A stretch of DNA of 64,000 nucleotides, from the NCBI GenBank assembly GCA_030374805.1, contig JARGSG010000050.1:62001-126000 (forward strand). Direction: 5' to 3'. The notes beneath the pieces are model-generated. The model searched no databases. It was given only the letters and a program-made list of their open reading frames with translations, and had not been told where the DNA came from. Position 1 is the stretch's first letter. Each line of letters opens with the position of its first letter. This DNA is from Gracilaria gracilis. Taxonomy: Eukaryota > Rhodophyta > Florideophyceae > Gracilariales > Gracilariaceae. The translations under genes were made by a program, and so were the position numbers. Below are positions 30,928 through 40,849 of the stretch, one piece after another.

Positions 30928-31819
30928 GTCACAGGTATCTACGGGCCTGCATTCTTCTAAAGTCACCCAAGCAAATGTGGTTCTGCAGAAGCCATATAGG
31001 TTGCCGTCCTGGCCGCGAGAGGCGTGGGCACGTCAACATGAGAAAGCTGGCAAAATAGGTTTCAACAATAAGTTCCAGACGGCGTTAGACTATGCCGTTA
31101 GTTTGATTCGAACTATGCTTTAACAGTTCATTTGTGGTATCTACAGATGATGCTGAAGTTGTGCACGGAGATGAAGGTAGGTGCTTAAATCTACTCTGCA
31201 CAGAGCTTCTACCATATGAGGGTGCTGACGATGACACATTTCTGTACCTTGCATTCACTAAGGGGGTTTATGTTAAAGCAGGTACGTACATGGCCAAATG
31301 TCACAATGCTACGACGAAAACGAGCAGCCCTTCTCGCGATACAAACGATTTTGGCCTCACAAGACTGCGCCTTCATCAATACAGAGGACTAGTCGCTTTG
31401 GACAAACTTGTCCAATAAGGAAAATGCTGCTTCTTAGGCACCTGGGGAGAGCAAGGCAGCAGTCTGCAGCTCGTCACAGTTAGACCCTCCGCACCCCGCT
31501 CGGACGCATCTTTCACCATCATGTTCTTCCTTAAAGGCCAGATCCTCCTTGCAAACAGACCCTATGGCTTGCAATCACCACTTCTCTGACCGGACCCATT
31601 CACGCCACTCCCGTGGCATTGCAGCCTATTCTTGCAATCTCAAAAAGGTTTGTGCCCGCATGTCCCGTGGCTGGTCGTAATTGCTTCTACTACACTTAGG
31701 GTAACACAGAGGACGATCGAATTGAATGAAGCGAGGCGAACTCTGCCGAATATCCCTGCTTTTGCTCAAATCAGAACTGGCTGCACGACGTAAGCCATGC
31801 GCTTTCGTCTCCTCTTTGC
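30928..31819. other. Spacer with short frames, no recognised gene
   Basis: Plus-strand frames at 31134-31418 (with CLNLLCTELLPYEGADDDTF) and 31298-31483 have no family match I know. The first looks protein-like rather than random and may be a decayed element. The downstream half is AT-balanced and leads into the promoter of the next gene. Confidence 0.3.
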
Positions 31820-31827
31820 TATAAAAG
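31820..31827 (+). promoter_or_regulatory. TATA box of the coiled-coil gene
   Basis: TATAAAAG lies 77 bp upstream of the ATG at 31897. A clear TATA box at this distance is also seen for other host-type genes in this window. Confidence 0.6.
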
Positions 31828-31896
31828 GCAAGCTCACAGAGTACGGGAAGCCGATCTGCTTGTCAACGCAAATAGCCACCTCCGCAACTTGAAAGA

Positions 31897-32592
31897 ATGA
31901 TCGACCCGATATCTCTCATTGCGATTCCAGTCTTGTCGGCTGTCTTTGCGGGAATTGCTTCGCAATTGCAAACTCGCGGACTCCATGGAGACCAGACCGC
32001 CAGCAACCAGCAAATAGCGGAGATTGCTGACAGGCTGATACGTTGCGAGAACGGCTTGCGTGACCTTAGGGCCAAGCAGCAAGCCCAAGACGAGGAGAGA
32101 AAGGCCGTGATATTACTCCGCGAAGAAAAGGAAAACGAAGCAAGACAAGAGATCATGGCGAGGCTGATGGATTGTGAGAAAGGTTTGCGTGAACTTCGGG
32201 CCGAAAGGCAAATCCAAACCGAGCAGTACAAATCGGCGACTTTGCGATGCGGGCACTACGAAAGGAAGATTGATGAAGACATGCAGAAGCTGAGAAAGAA
32301 GCTAAACGATGTCGGAAAGGAAATTGGAAGTCTGAGGGGCCCTAGAAACGGCAGATGGCAGAAAGGAGTGAATTCCAGCGCTGCTCCCAAAGAAAGACGT
32401 GATTTTGGCAAGTTAAGCACGGACTGGTCTTGGGGCCGCGTCGGAAGAGGGGAGGCTCACTTGTACCGCAAGAACAGGCGGTGCTTTTCATGTGGGCTGG
32501 TGCGGGATTCGAAAGGAATACACCGCTGCGTTCCTGTCAACGAACGTATGATGGAGAGTTGTGCGCCTGCAGGGAATGCGAATAATGCGTAA
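31897..32592 (+). CDS. Coiled-coil protein with an N-terminal hydrophobic segment
   Basis: A 231-residue frame from ATG 31897. The N-terminus (ISLIAIPVLSAVFAGIASQL) could anchor the protein in a membrane or act as a signal anchor. Residues of about 35-135 form a heptad-type coiled coil built from two diverged repeats: IADRLIRCENGLRDLRAKQQ and IMARLMDCEKGLRELRAERQ. The C-terminal part has a CxxC-x(n)-C cluster (RRCFSCGLVRDSKGIHRC) and may bind zinc. It has a TATA box upstream and an AATAAA at 32839-32844 downstream, so it is probably a real intronless host gene. A further open stretch in another frame (32561-32839) may indicate a frameshift near the end. No function is assigned. Confidence 0.55.
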   Translation: MIDPISLIAIPVLSAVFAGIASQLQTRGLHGDQTASNQQIAEIADRLIRCENGLRDLRAKQQAQDEERKAVILLREEKENEARQEIMARLMDCEKGLRELRAERQIQTEQYKSATLRCGHYERKIDEDMQKLRKKLNDVGKEIGSLRGPRNGRWQKGVNSSAAPKERRDFGKLSTDWSWGRVGRGEAHLYRKNRRCFSCGLVRDSKGIHRCVPVNERMMESCAPAGNANNA

Positions 32593-32838
32593 CGCAATAT
32601 TGGGCTTGAGGATGCAACTACAGAGATCCGGAGCGGCTTGCGAGAGCCATCGACACAAGCGTTTTGTTGATGAGGCTCGCAAGAACCTTCGGAGCCAGTT
32701 GGACTTGCAACGTCTGCGCGTGCGCATGATAAAATGGTACAAACTCTCGCTGTCGTCGCGAGCTGTGTCCTCACGACTTCGCACTCTTCCAAAATGTAAA
32801 CCAACCCAAGGGCTTTCATTCGGCCAGATGTGTCTCTA

Positions 32839-32844
32839 AATAAA
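32839..32844 (+). terminator. Polyadenylation signal AATAAA
   Basis: A canonical hexamer about 245 bp after the stop of the coiled-coil gene, in the same orientation, just before a tandem repeat. Confidence 0.4.
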
Positions 32845-32867
32845 GCTTTGGGCTTCACGTTTCCTTC

Positions 32868-32983
32868 CTCTGTGCTTTCTGGTCAAGCGTGAGCGCACCT
32901 TTACGTCAGAATCACAACTGCTCTGTGCGTTCTGGTCAAGCGTGAGCAAACCTAAAGGTTTACATTTCCGTCACAATCACATC
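32868..32983. repeat. Two-unit tandem repeat
   Basis: CTCTGTGC, then TTCTGGTCAAGCGTGAGC, then CGTCA(G/C)AATCACA occurs at 32868-32920 (53 bp) and again at 32921-32983 (63 bp, with a 10-base insertion). It follows the polyadenylation signal and is not coding. Confidence 0.7.
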
Positions 32984-33121
32984 TTCAGCCTCGGCTTATT
33001 CGTGCAAGCTACCCCCTGTATCTTCGATACCCTTCATCTCCCATTGGATATCTAAGAAGGTACCATCGTACAAACTCGGATCTGAATCGGCTATTTTAGG
33101 GAGCTTCCTCGCATGCTCGTC

Positions 33122-33203
33122 TCGAGTTTAGCGACATTCCGAGTCCGGAGAGGCGACCGATGCGCCGGCTGCCCATACGAGTTTAAGGACATCCCGAGTC
33201 CGC
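33122..33203. repeat. Pair of 26-bp direct repeats
   Basis: CGAGTTTAGCGACATTCCGA near 33122 and CGAGTTTAAGGACATCCCGA near 33178 are direct repeats that both continue with GTCCG. The spacing is 56 bp. Function unknown. Confidence 0.5.
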
Positions 33204-33329
33204 CTGATGGATCCATTCGGTTCACGGATCGGGGCCGCGTTGGCGCCCGATCTGCTATCCAGCTGCGCCACGGGGGGGCGGAATCTGTCGCAGCCCAAGG
33301 GCATACAAGAGTACGATGCACGAACGAAA

Positions 33330-33708
33330 GAGTGGCTTTATTTGTTTTTACGCGCTCGGCGCTAGGCAAATAACGCCGCGTGGGCCGCCGTACTACTGTA
33401 CGCAGTTGGCGGCGGTTGACAGCTGTGATCTGCAGAATCGTGTGTTCCATTCTCAGGATTAAAGAATGGTATTCATTGACAGGATTCGTTCCCTTGGTAG
33501 CGCTTACATACTCTGCAAGACGCCCACACAGTTGTTTTGCAGACCCTCCCATGGCGCCGTGCACGTCAAACCCAACCGGCACGAAGTCGATGCAATTTGG
33601 TTCGCACAACTGGTCATACTTTGTGTGTTTTGCTGCTTCCGCTTTGGACGCTGCCCCTCCCCCGCGGTTGGAAGGTGCATTGGTGTAAGTGGCATTATGA
33701 TGCAGCAC
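33330..33708 (-). pseudogene. Fragment resembling a LINE C-terminal region
   Basis: The minus-strand frame reads KHTKYDQLCEPNCIDFVPVG and FDVHGAMGGSAKQLCGRLAE, then YHSLILRMEHTILQITAVNR. The pattern Lys-x-x-Lys-Tyr...Phe-x-Pro...(Asp/Glu)-x-x-Gly-x(n)-Ala is common after the reverse transcriptase of non-LTR elements in algae and oomycetes. This is recognition by pattern, not by alignment. The frame stays open to 33091, but the last 80 residues look unrelated. No polymerase motif is present, so at most the 3' end of an element survives. Confidence 0.35.
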
Positions 33709-33784
33709 AACCGTGGCTACAAAGTTTGCGATTATTTACCACGCTCTAGCTAGAAAGTCACAAAGGTTGGTGACACAACAGCTC

Positions 33785-34759
33785 TCACAAAGAGCAAGTA
33801 GGGGCACCCACGCGCAACGCAACCAGTTCAAACAGCGCATCATCCGGCACCTCCACTGTCAACGGGAAGTCCATAAAGCGGCCATTAGCGACAAGCAATG
33901 TGCCGTCACCAAGCGCCAGAGTGGAGGGCGTATCAAATAGCGACGAAGTGACGTTGCGTACAAACTGCAAGCCCACACGGCGGTCGTTGCCCACGCTGAG
34001 CCGCCACACCGAGATGAGGTTCGGCATGCTCTGCGCGAGATACAGCGTGGCTTGCGTTTGGTCGTTGGGATCAAGCTGAAGCTCCAGCCCGTCTGCGCCC
34101 GGCACCGCTCCGTCTGGTAGCAGACGTTGCGTGGCGTTGGTGTCCAGGTCGACGAAGAAGAGCGAGCCGACGCCAATGTTAGCCACGACGAGTCCGGAAG
34201 CGAACCTAACGATGCCGTTCGCCGAGAAGGCGCCACTGCCCTCCGGAAAGCTATCGCGCGGAAGTGGGATGGTGTCAAAGTCACACTTGCCACTATTGAC
34301 CGGCAGCGCGTAAACATTGCCCAACAAAGTATCGGTGAAGTACGCAAAGCGATCATCCACGGCTACGTCATTGATCAACGCGCGCATAGGCGCATCGCAA
34401 GCGCGCAGCGTCTCTCCACTGCGCACGTCGTAAACAAACATACGCGGCGGCACACGAAACACGCCGACAAAGCCGGCGCCCGCGACGTACAGCGAGCCAT
34501 TGCGCTGCGCCATGCCGACGGCGGCGCGATCGAAGGCGGGCGGCACAACGGTGGTGACGAGGCCCGTGGCAGTATCCACCATCAAAACACCGCCCAAACG
34601 AAACTGCGCAGCGAAGAACAGCGTGCCCGCCGCGTGCGCCACGCCCTCCACCTGCACGCCGCGCGGCAGCGGCAGCGTCTGCGCGCGCGCCGCGCGCAGA
34701 CACACACACAGCAGCAGCAGCAGCCGCAGCAGCTGAAGCGTCGAGCACATCCGCGTCAT
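33785..34759 (-). CDS. Secreted SMP-30/gluconolactonase-like beta-propeller protein
   Basis: A 324-residue protein starting at ATG 34759. The first 26 residues are a clear signal peptide (basic start, Leu run LLRLLLLLCVC, cleavage-type AARA before Gln). The mature part is a six-bladed propeller of the SMP-30/NHL type, with repeats such as GVAHAAGTLFFAAQF, GMAQRNGSLYVAG, INDVAVDDRFAYFTDT and ANGIVRFASGLVVANIG. It contains ADGLELQLDPNDQTQATLYL and PSTLALGDGTLLVANGRF. Three N-glycosylation sequons (NGS, NAT, NVT) agree with secretion. The family includes lactonases and related hydrolases; the substrate cannot be told. The gene is GC-rich and intronless with a TATA box at 34822. It is likely a functional host gene. 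Confidence 0.8.
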   Translation of the reverse strand: MTRMCSTLQLLRLLLLLCVCLRAARAQTLPLPRGVQVEGVAHAAGTLFFAAQFRLGGVLMVDTATGLVTTVVPPAFDRAAVGMAQRNGSLYVAGAGFVGVFRVPPRMFVYDVRSGETLRACDAPMRALINDVAVDDRFAYFTDTLLGNVYALPVNSGKCDFDTIPLPRDSFPEGSGAFSANGIVRFASGLVVANIGVGSLFFVDLDTNATQRLLPDGAVPGADGLELQLDPNDQTQATLYLAQSMPNLISVWRLSVGNDRRVGLQFVRNVTSSLFDTPSTLALGDGTLLVANGRFMDFPLTVEVPDDALFELVALRVGAPTCSL

Positions 34760-34821
34760 CTCGCACCTTTGCCGGGGCGGCGGGACCCGCGGCGGGCGTC
34801 GGCGCGCGGAAGCGCGCGCAT

Positions 34822-34829
34822 CTTTATAC
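34822..34829 (-). promoter_or_regulatory. TATA box of the beta-propeller gene
   Basis: On the minus strand GTATAAAG lies 63 bp upstream of the ATG at 34759, within GC-rich sequence where such a run is unlikely by chance. Confidence 0.6.
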
Positions 34830-35907
34830 GCCGCGGCGACGAGGTGCGTCGAAACGACGCTGCGTCCAACGCGGTATATTCTCTACGAGACACAGTATCT
34901 ATCTCTAGATGCGCTTTGCGCAGATACAGCGGTGCGAGCCGCTTTTCGCGCATCGCGCTGCGAGCACGTGGGCACAGACGGAGAAACGCCGCGCGCGCAG
35001 ATATCTGCGAAGGTAAAGGGTTATCTTACGGCAAAGTCAGACGATGCGATGAGGTGTGCACTGCGCACTGTTGATCGGCGCGCACGCGCCGTGGCACGCG
35101 CGCTGCGCATGGCGCCGCCTTCGCTGCGTGCATGCCATTGGTTCGATCCGCTCCTGCCATCGGCTCGACCGCCGCATGGCTTCACACGGCTGCAAGCACA
35201 TGGCACACCCGTCCGTTTCTCCGTCTTTTGCTCATATTCTCGAGCACGCCAACTTGGAAGAAAGAGTCCATTGTGATCCGCCTTGATGAGCGTGAGAATG
35301 GTTGGAAAAGCAGAAAGGTGACGCAGCGTCACCTAAGATACGCAACGCAAACGAGATGGATGAAAAGGCGGGCACGTCGTTCTGGCCCAAAGTGTCCACG
35401 AAAGCGCTTACTTCAGAGACCGAGCTAACCCTCGTACCCTGCCTCCTTGCTTGCCGCCGTCCGGGCAGTTCGCTCAAAAACTATGGATATTGAAGGAACT
35501 GCAAGCTTATTTCTTTCTTGACAAATCAGGAGGTTGACGCTGTATTGGCATCTACATGGCGAGCACGCGGGTTTCTCCGATAGCAGACTGCAGATATCCA
35601 AGAAGACGCCGTCCACTTGACCGCAACGCATCAGCAAACACCTCTTCGCAATCGACACCGCAACGAGTCCCACCAGTGACCCCCCAACGCGCAGCCAACC
35701 GCCCCAGCTCTCGTGCTCTTCGAGCCGCTGTTTGGCAGTTCCAGCAGCACCTACACTTCCTCCAACTTGTGTTTTCATCATTGCAATGTCTCATATCATG
35801 TACAGCACGCTGCAAGGATGCACAGAGTGAGCGCTCATACCCTTGTCGCCGCCGCAAGTTAACTTGGCGCTACGTCCATTTTCCGCCGAGACTGACACCT
35901 CCTTGAG
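34830..35907. other. Spacer with overlapping low-confidence frames
   Basis: The frames at 35425-35781 (minus, one hydrophobic stretch GGSLVGLVAVSIAKRC) and 35556-35906 (plus, Pro/Arg-rich) overlap each other, and neither has a family signature. A host gene may exist here, but I cannot choose a strand. The left 300 bp are the GC-rich promoter side of the beta-propeller gene. Confidence 0.3.
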
Positions 35908-36676
35908 CCCACAAGTCAATTTCCCTCAGAAGCTTTTGCTTATCTCTGGAGGGAGAGCCCCAGATGCTTTCTAATCTTCGGACAGACACCTCATTCTTTC
36001 TACAACTTTGTCCGATTGGAGTTTCCTGGGCCAAAAGCTATGGCCCTTTACCATTCCGAGCAGCTCAAGTTGTGGTAAGAGCACAGCTTTCGGCCTAGCG
36101 CTGCCCGCTTCCAATGCTGACGCAAATTCCAGGGACCTCTTTATCGATGCATGACCATGGAAGATACCCTCTCAACAAGATCAATATATCCTCTACACGT
36201 ACATGTTCTAGAAACGGGAAGTTGCAACAAGCAACACTGTCGTCTTGATGTGAAATCTCGGTCGTAGATAATCCCAGAACGAAAACGTGTGCCTACTTGT
36301 TGGCATGATCTCCCGATCACGTAACATCGCAGGCTTAAGAGTGATAATACGTGAGGCCTGTCTGCTTAGGACCATACCTGGGCAAATCAAATTTCTAAGA
36401 GATCTATGAAATCTGAAGTGGTTCACAGTTGGACAACCTAAGGTAAGTTTACCAAGGGTATCTATGTACAGCTGTAGTTGATACTTCAGATGGGTTTCAA
36501 CTCGACAAAGGCACACTGCAGAATGATGGAATCACCTCCCAACCACTCTATCTTCGCTTGTACAAAGAAATGCAACAAGCTTCTTCGGCCTCAAGCAACG
36601 ACACCGACTTCCATCCATCTCCTCGCCCACTAACGACGCTTCTTATCCCTTGCGCTGTAACTTGCTCATCGCTACC

Positions 36677-38461
36677 ATGCGTACTCCTCGCCGTGGCCGC
36701 AAGACCCGAGCCCCGGGTTGGCTGCGACAGTCCCTCGCAGTTCTGGGCGGCTCGTCGGCCTCTGCCGCTGCATATATCACTTGGATGACCGTCACCAGCT
36801 GGAATGTACTGGCTGTGGGCCCTACGGGCTATGTGACGATGTGGGGTTGGGCCTACGGGCCGTTCTTCGCCGCTATGGCTGCCGGTGTCGCTATCGTCTC
36901 AATGGCTGTCATGAGCACCCTCGTTGTTGGCGATAACTACAAGAAGCTCGAAGCTTCGTTTTCACGTTACGTTGCCGCCGTGTTCGAAGAGGACCGTGAG
37001 AAAAGCATCGACTTTGTGGCGGACGCGGTCTCGCTGATTAAGGAACGCATCGCGGCGTATGGAAATGTTACCGCCACTTCCCGCCGGCATTCCGTTGGAA
37101 GCCTGTTTCGCTCCAAGTGGAAGCTTTACACCGGCTCCATCCAGTTTAACGAGTATGTCGCTAGCTCCAAACAGTTTCTTGAGCACCTGCAAGACAGTGT
37201 TGAGAAGGAGGTCGTCCACAACGCGTATCCCAAAGCCGCCGTTACTCAGCTGTCCGAAGAGCTCAGCACAGTTGTGATGCGTGGCCTCTCGGATATCTAT
37301 GACGTCAATCTGCCTGGCGAGGAGGAACGCTTTCTTGCAGAAGTTGCTTGCACAATCAAGCAAGGTCGGCAAACGGAGCTGGCCAATGACGTGATGTACA
37401 TGTGCGTGTCGTACAAGCATCAAAGAACCTCTGAGGCAGGCAGAATTCTAAAGAGGTGCACAAGAAGCAACCCTCGCATGCGATGCACATGCCAGGACGT
37501 ACCGGAGTACAATGGTCGGAAGGAAATGGGTATGCTGGACTCGGACTGGAGAGAGGTGTACCGTGAGGCCAAACGTTGCGCTTTCATGGCCGGTGTCGAG
37601 AAGATTTCCCTCTGGGTGGACACGCAGGTCTACCACGACGATTACTCCTGGATCGCCTTGGGTCTGGTCCCATACCTGGTGTTCCCTACCATCCGCTCCA
37701 GGGTCACTGGAACAGAAGCTGATCGGCTGTGGCTGCGTCTAGAGCAGGCATGTGCGAAGATCGGCCCAGGAATCACACACGATTGGGGCGATGACGTGGA
37801 CATGTTGCAACATCTGGTCATCACTCGCACGCCCATTGAAAGTTTTCTCACCGTTTCCGAACTCGTGCGCGGGCGCGGTTGCGATCGCTATCATGATCCA
37901 TCACGAACCACCTTTATCGCGGATCTAGAGAGGTTGAGATCGTGGGCCGGTGGCGTCGTGCGCGCGGGTAAGGCCAGCGTAATTCTTCAGACTCCCATGA
38001 GGGATATTTCGTGGTACCAAAGCGGAAGACGTGATTGCTCCCATCTGGCAATTTACGATGACGATCTTGAGGATGTTAACCTTGTCAAAGACTACAAGCA
38101 AGCGCTGAGCGCCGTGGAAACGCCAGGCGATGAGGTTTGGCGAGTAGAAGATTTGCTGCTAGAAGGTCGAGCTGTGGAGGTGGAAAGGGAGTTTGTCGAC
38201 AAGCTGAAGGGGGCTACTATAGTGACCCAGGTTGATGCCGAAGTGAACAACGTTGAAACGTTTTTGGTGGTGACGCTGACAATGGGTGGTTGCATGGCGT
38301 CCCATGTTAGAGTCTCCTATGGACATGGGAATGTGGAGGGACATGTGCTAAGCTCATGCAAGGATTCTCGCAGCCGAGACGAGATCGCAGCGCACTTGGA
38401 ACAGCGTAGTAGGGAGGAGAAACGGGCTTTTCGCACTTTGAACGATTTCAACTGGCGTTAG
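36677..38461 (+). CDS. Membrane-anchored protein with weak HET-like motifs
   Basis: A 594-residue intronless protein; ATG 36677 is the first in-frame ATG. Two hydrophobic segments (about residues 19-46 and 58-85) precede a long soluble part, so it is probably anchored at the N-terminus. Residues 241-250 (YMCVSYKHQR), 310-322 (ISLWVDTQVYHDD) and 351-357 (LWLRLEQ) occur in the order and rough spacing of the three motifs of fungal HET domains (Tyr-x-Ala-Leu-Ser-Tyr, Leu-Trp-x-Asp-x(6)-Asp, Trp-x-x-Gln/Arg-Glu), a TIR-related fold. The similarity is weak: the conserved Cys-Ile of motif two is not present. A Cys cluster at 261-272 lies between the motifs. It sits in a segment found in only one copy of a segmental duplication. 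The function is unknown. Confidence 0.65.
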   Translation: MRTPRRGRKTRAPGWLRQSLAVLGGSSASAAAYITWMTVTSWNVLAVGPTGYVTMWGWAYGPFFAAMAAGVAIVSMAVMSTLVVGDNYKKLEASFSRYVAAVFEEDREKSIDFVADAVSLIKERIAAYGNVTATSRRHSVGSLFRSKWKLYTGSIQFNEYVASSKQFLEHLQDSVEKEVVHNAYPKAAVTQLSEELSTVVMRGLSDIYDVNLPGEEERFLAEVACTIKQGRQTELANDVMYMCVSYKHQRTSEAGRILKRCTRSNPRMRCTCQDVPEYNGRKEMGMLDSDWREVYREAKRCAFMAGVEKISLWVDTQVYHDDYSWIALGLVPYLVFPTIRSRVTGTEADRLWLRLEQACAKIGPGITHDWGDDVDMLQHLVITRTPIESFLTVSELVRGRGCDRYHDPSRTTFIADLERLRSWAGGVVRAGKASVILQTPMRDISWYQSGRRDCSHLAIYDDDLEDVNLVKDYKQALSAVETPGDEVWRVEDLLLEGRAVEVEREFVDKLKGATIVTQVDAEVNNVETFLVVTLTMGGCMASHVRVSYGHGNVEGHVLSSCKDSRSRDEIAAHLEQRSREEKRAFRTLNDFNWR

Positions 38462-39893
38462 CGTGTGGGGTGACATGTGGAGTTGTTTCCCCTATTGGAT
38501 ATGTTTGGATCTCTGACAAGCCTGCCTTGCAGTGAAGCAAGCGTTGTCGGACGTTTTTCGCTTTCACTGGATACGTTTGTACATTTCGAAGAAAAGACGC
38601 TGTTCACATCCTGAAACAAAAATGGCTCGTTGTAGAATTTCTACGGACGCTGGCAGTTGGATAGGTTCAACTTCCGACACGAAGGTGATGTTCCGTCCAC
38701 TTTGGAAACCGGTGAGGGTAGTGGGCAGTGAGCAATTTCTGGGTAGTTCTTCTTTTGCGTTGAAGGCTTTTCTGGGGATTCAGGATGGGCTGAGTTCCCT
38801 TGCGATACACAGCTCCACGTATTATTTTCTCGCGCACAGACCTCATTGTGCATCCTGACTCTTCCGCTCAACAAGGTAACTTTGTAATCGGCGCTCACGA
38901 CGCTTCTGAGAGAGATTTGTTGAGCTTGAGCGTTTGCAGTCCCGAGGAGACGAGCGTATTGCAGTTTGAAGTATTCAAGGAGTTTGGATTGTGCTTGCTC
39001 GATGTTTTCAGACTTCGTTGTGAAAAGCATCAGCAAAGCAGAACTGTGGAACAGAAACATGTACGGTTGGATGGGAAGTCCTCGGTAACTTCAGCGAGTT
39101 TGGAATGTTTGAGATGGTAATGGCTGCGGTTCAGGTCTCCGGAGAACATATGGTGTATGCACTTGTGGAACCGCAGCTACATTTGATCTTCGCCTTCATA
39201 ATGAAAGGAAACGATCCACCTGTTTCCTTCAGGATAAGGGTACCCAGCTGATTTAGACGAAGAAGAAGAAGAAAAGCGTTTGGAATGCTCGGACGGTGTG
39301 CCACCACACACACCACACCAGGGCTGCACGATGGTGTGGAGAATGACGCTTGACACAGACCATGTCCACAGCTTGGCGATACGTCGCATCTCTGTGACTG
39401 TGTTTTCCATGTCATAATCCTGCTGTATGCTGTAATAACTTGAATGCAAGACCTACAACCATACGACTGGGACATCGCCGTTGATGTGATCAAGGTTGGA
39501 AAATGGTTTGATTAGAACAAATGTGTCTAGCCGAATCTTCTGGATAGCACGAGCTAGAGATGGATTCGAATCAAGAGTACTTGGTATCTGTCGTAGAGCT
39601 GTTGAAAGCAAATTGCAGTTTGGTGACGGTATTAACGGCGCTATACGGGGTTTTCGAGCTCGACGTTATGCAATTCGAACCTATTCCGCTTCCCTTTGCA
39701 CCGCTCTATGTGAAGAAACGCTCGCAAAACTCGTGCTTGGGGCCGCTGTGGCATCGGTAAATGGCAGAAGATGCGATCATTGTTGCAATTCGGGTCACGT
39801 TGGGTGCTTTGAAGCGCAATGGTGCCTTGCCGAGCAATTGAATGTGCTACCTGGAAACCTTGTCAGGTCTTGCTGGTTTGGGTTTGGAATGGG

Positions 39894-39901
39894 TATATAA
39901 A
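39894..39901 (+). promoter_or_regulatory. TATA box of the 268-residue orphan gene
   Basis: TATATAAA lies 113 bp upstream of ATG 40014. In the right duplicate the same place reads GGATATGATGC, so the box is lost there. Confidence 0.65.
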
Positions 39902-40013
39902 GCAAGTGGGATTGGAGTGAACCCGGCTTTTGCTTCCGCGTTGTCTCAGCCTTTGCTCATCAACTGCACTCTTGAAGTGAACTGAGACGTAAAGCTTTGA
40001 AACGAAATCTACA

Positions 40014-40820
40014 ATGGCTGCCCATTCCTCCTCAAATGCGTTTGACAAGCTATTGAAGGAACAGGTTCTGGAGCACTATGAAGTCAACGTGGCAGGGTTC
40101 AAGAGGAAGGTACAGGGATGCGGGCATATCCGCCACTTCGATGACGAGTTCACGAAGTACGAAGAAGATCTCTGGTACGGGGCTGTGTTTGTAGTTCCCG
40201 AGAGCTTTGGACCGCAATGGTCAAGCGAACTTAAGCGAAAGCAGGTGGACATGCTCACCCGCCGTGTGGGGCGTTACATTGGGGCCCATTTTGCCGATCT
40301 TGTGCAAAGGTCGACGCAGATACAAATGGCATGGGAAAGCCTTGTCGAAGAAGGCGCTGTCCAGGAGATATCCCCGACTTTTGGACTGCAGAATTTGTAC
40401 CTGGAGGAAGATTCAGAGGAAGAGGATATAGACGTTGGGGTTACCCTTCCTCTAGAGTTCTCGGTAACGTGGGACGAAGACGCCCGCTGCTCTCTTTTGA
40501 TGATAAATGGGAAGAGAGGGCAGCGGAGCGGAACGAACACGGATCTGGGGGCGTTTGCGGGAATGGTGGTAAAAGAGGCGGTGGCACATGTAATGGAGGA
40601 GTGGGAGCGGCAGAATCCTGGTCTACAAACGACTGCACGGAACATTGTGGGAGTCGCTCCCCTCCGAAGCAGCACGGGCAGCATGAGAGAAGCGCGTATT
40701 CCAGGCACGATGTGGAGTCGGGCGCTGTTCTCACCGCCTTGGGAAACGTACTTGCGGGATGGGTGGAGGTCTACTCTAGTTTCCAGAGGACTTTTGGATC
40801 TTTTGAAGGTCAGCAATTAG
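40014..40820 (+). CDS. Orphan 268-residue protein (duplicated gene, left copy)
   Basis: ATG 40014 follows a TATA box by 113 bp. The protein begins MAAHSSSNAFDKLLKEQVL and is mixed helical, with an acidic stretch (LEEDSEEEDIDVG, near residue 130) followed by a compact region (EFSVTWDEDARCSLLMINGK and LGAFAGMVVKEAVAHVMEEW). No known family is recognised. Homology with the right copy ends at about residue 220 (GVAPLRS). The last 48 residues here have no counterpart and run into LINE-derived sequence, so the present C-terminus may be an artefact of that insertion; the right copy stops four codons after the divergence. It is probably expressed, but whether the chimeric end is functional is open. 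Confidence 0.65.
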   Translation: MAAHSSSNAFDKLLKEQVLEHYEVNVAGFKRKVQGCGHIRHFDDEFTKYEEDLWYGAVFVVPESFGPQWSSELKRKQVDMLTRRVGRYIGAHFADLVQRSTQIQMAWESLVEEGAVQEISPTFGLQNLYLEEDSEEEDIDVGVTLPLEFSVTWDEDARCSLLMINGKRGQRSGTNTDLGAFAGMVVKEAVAHVMEEWERQNPGLQTTARNIVGVAPLRSSTGSMREARIPGTMWSRALFSPPWETYLRDGWRSTLVSRGLLDLLKVSN

Positions 40821-40849
40821 AGAAGGCTCCCCTACCAGAAGAGCCCGGT

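Larger units (their letters stand above)
35908..40672. repeat. Segmental duplication, left copy
   Basis: Blocks 35908-36271, 38657-38870 and 39215-40672 align in the same order and orientation with 45513-47440. Shared runs include AAAGCTATGG, GCGCTGCCCGCTT, CAGGGACCTCTTTATC, GATGTTCCGTCCAC and GTGGTTTGATTAG-like sequence. The blocks are 75-90 percent alike by eye. Two stretches, 36272-38656 (with the 594-residue gene) and about 38871-39214, are absent from the right copy. Confidence 0.8.

Noticed and set aside
33240-33285. tRNA-like box A (TGGCGCAGCTGG on the minus strand)
   Set aside because: The following bases do not form an anticodon or T arm, there is no GGTTCGANNCC box at a suitable distance, and the ends do not pair. 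It may be a chance match or an old tRNA-derived repeat.
33785-35074. Long plus-strand frame opposite the beta-propeller gene (34127-35074)
   Set aside because: It is antisense to a gene with a clear signal peptide and propeller repeats, and its product is Arg/Ala/His-rich without pattern.
35425-35906. A gene at 35.4-35.9 kb
   Set aside because: Two frames on opposite strands overlap fully, and neither shows a domain, signal or start context better than the other.
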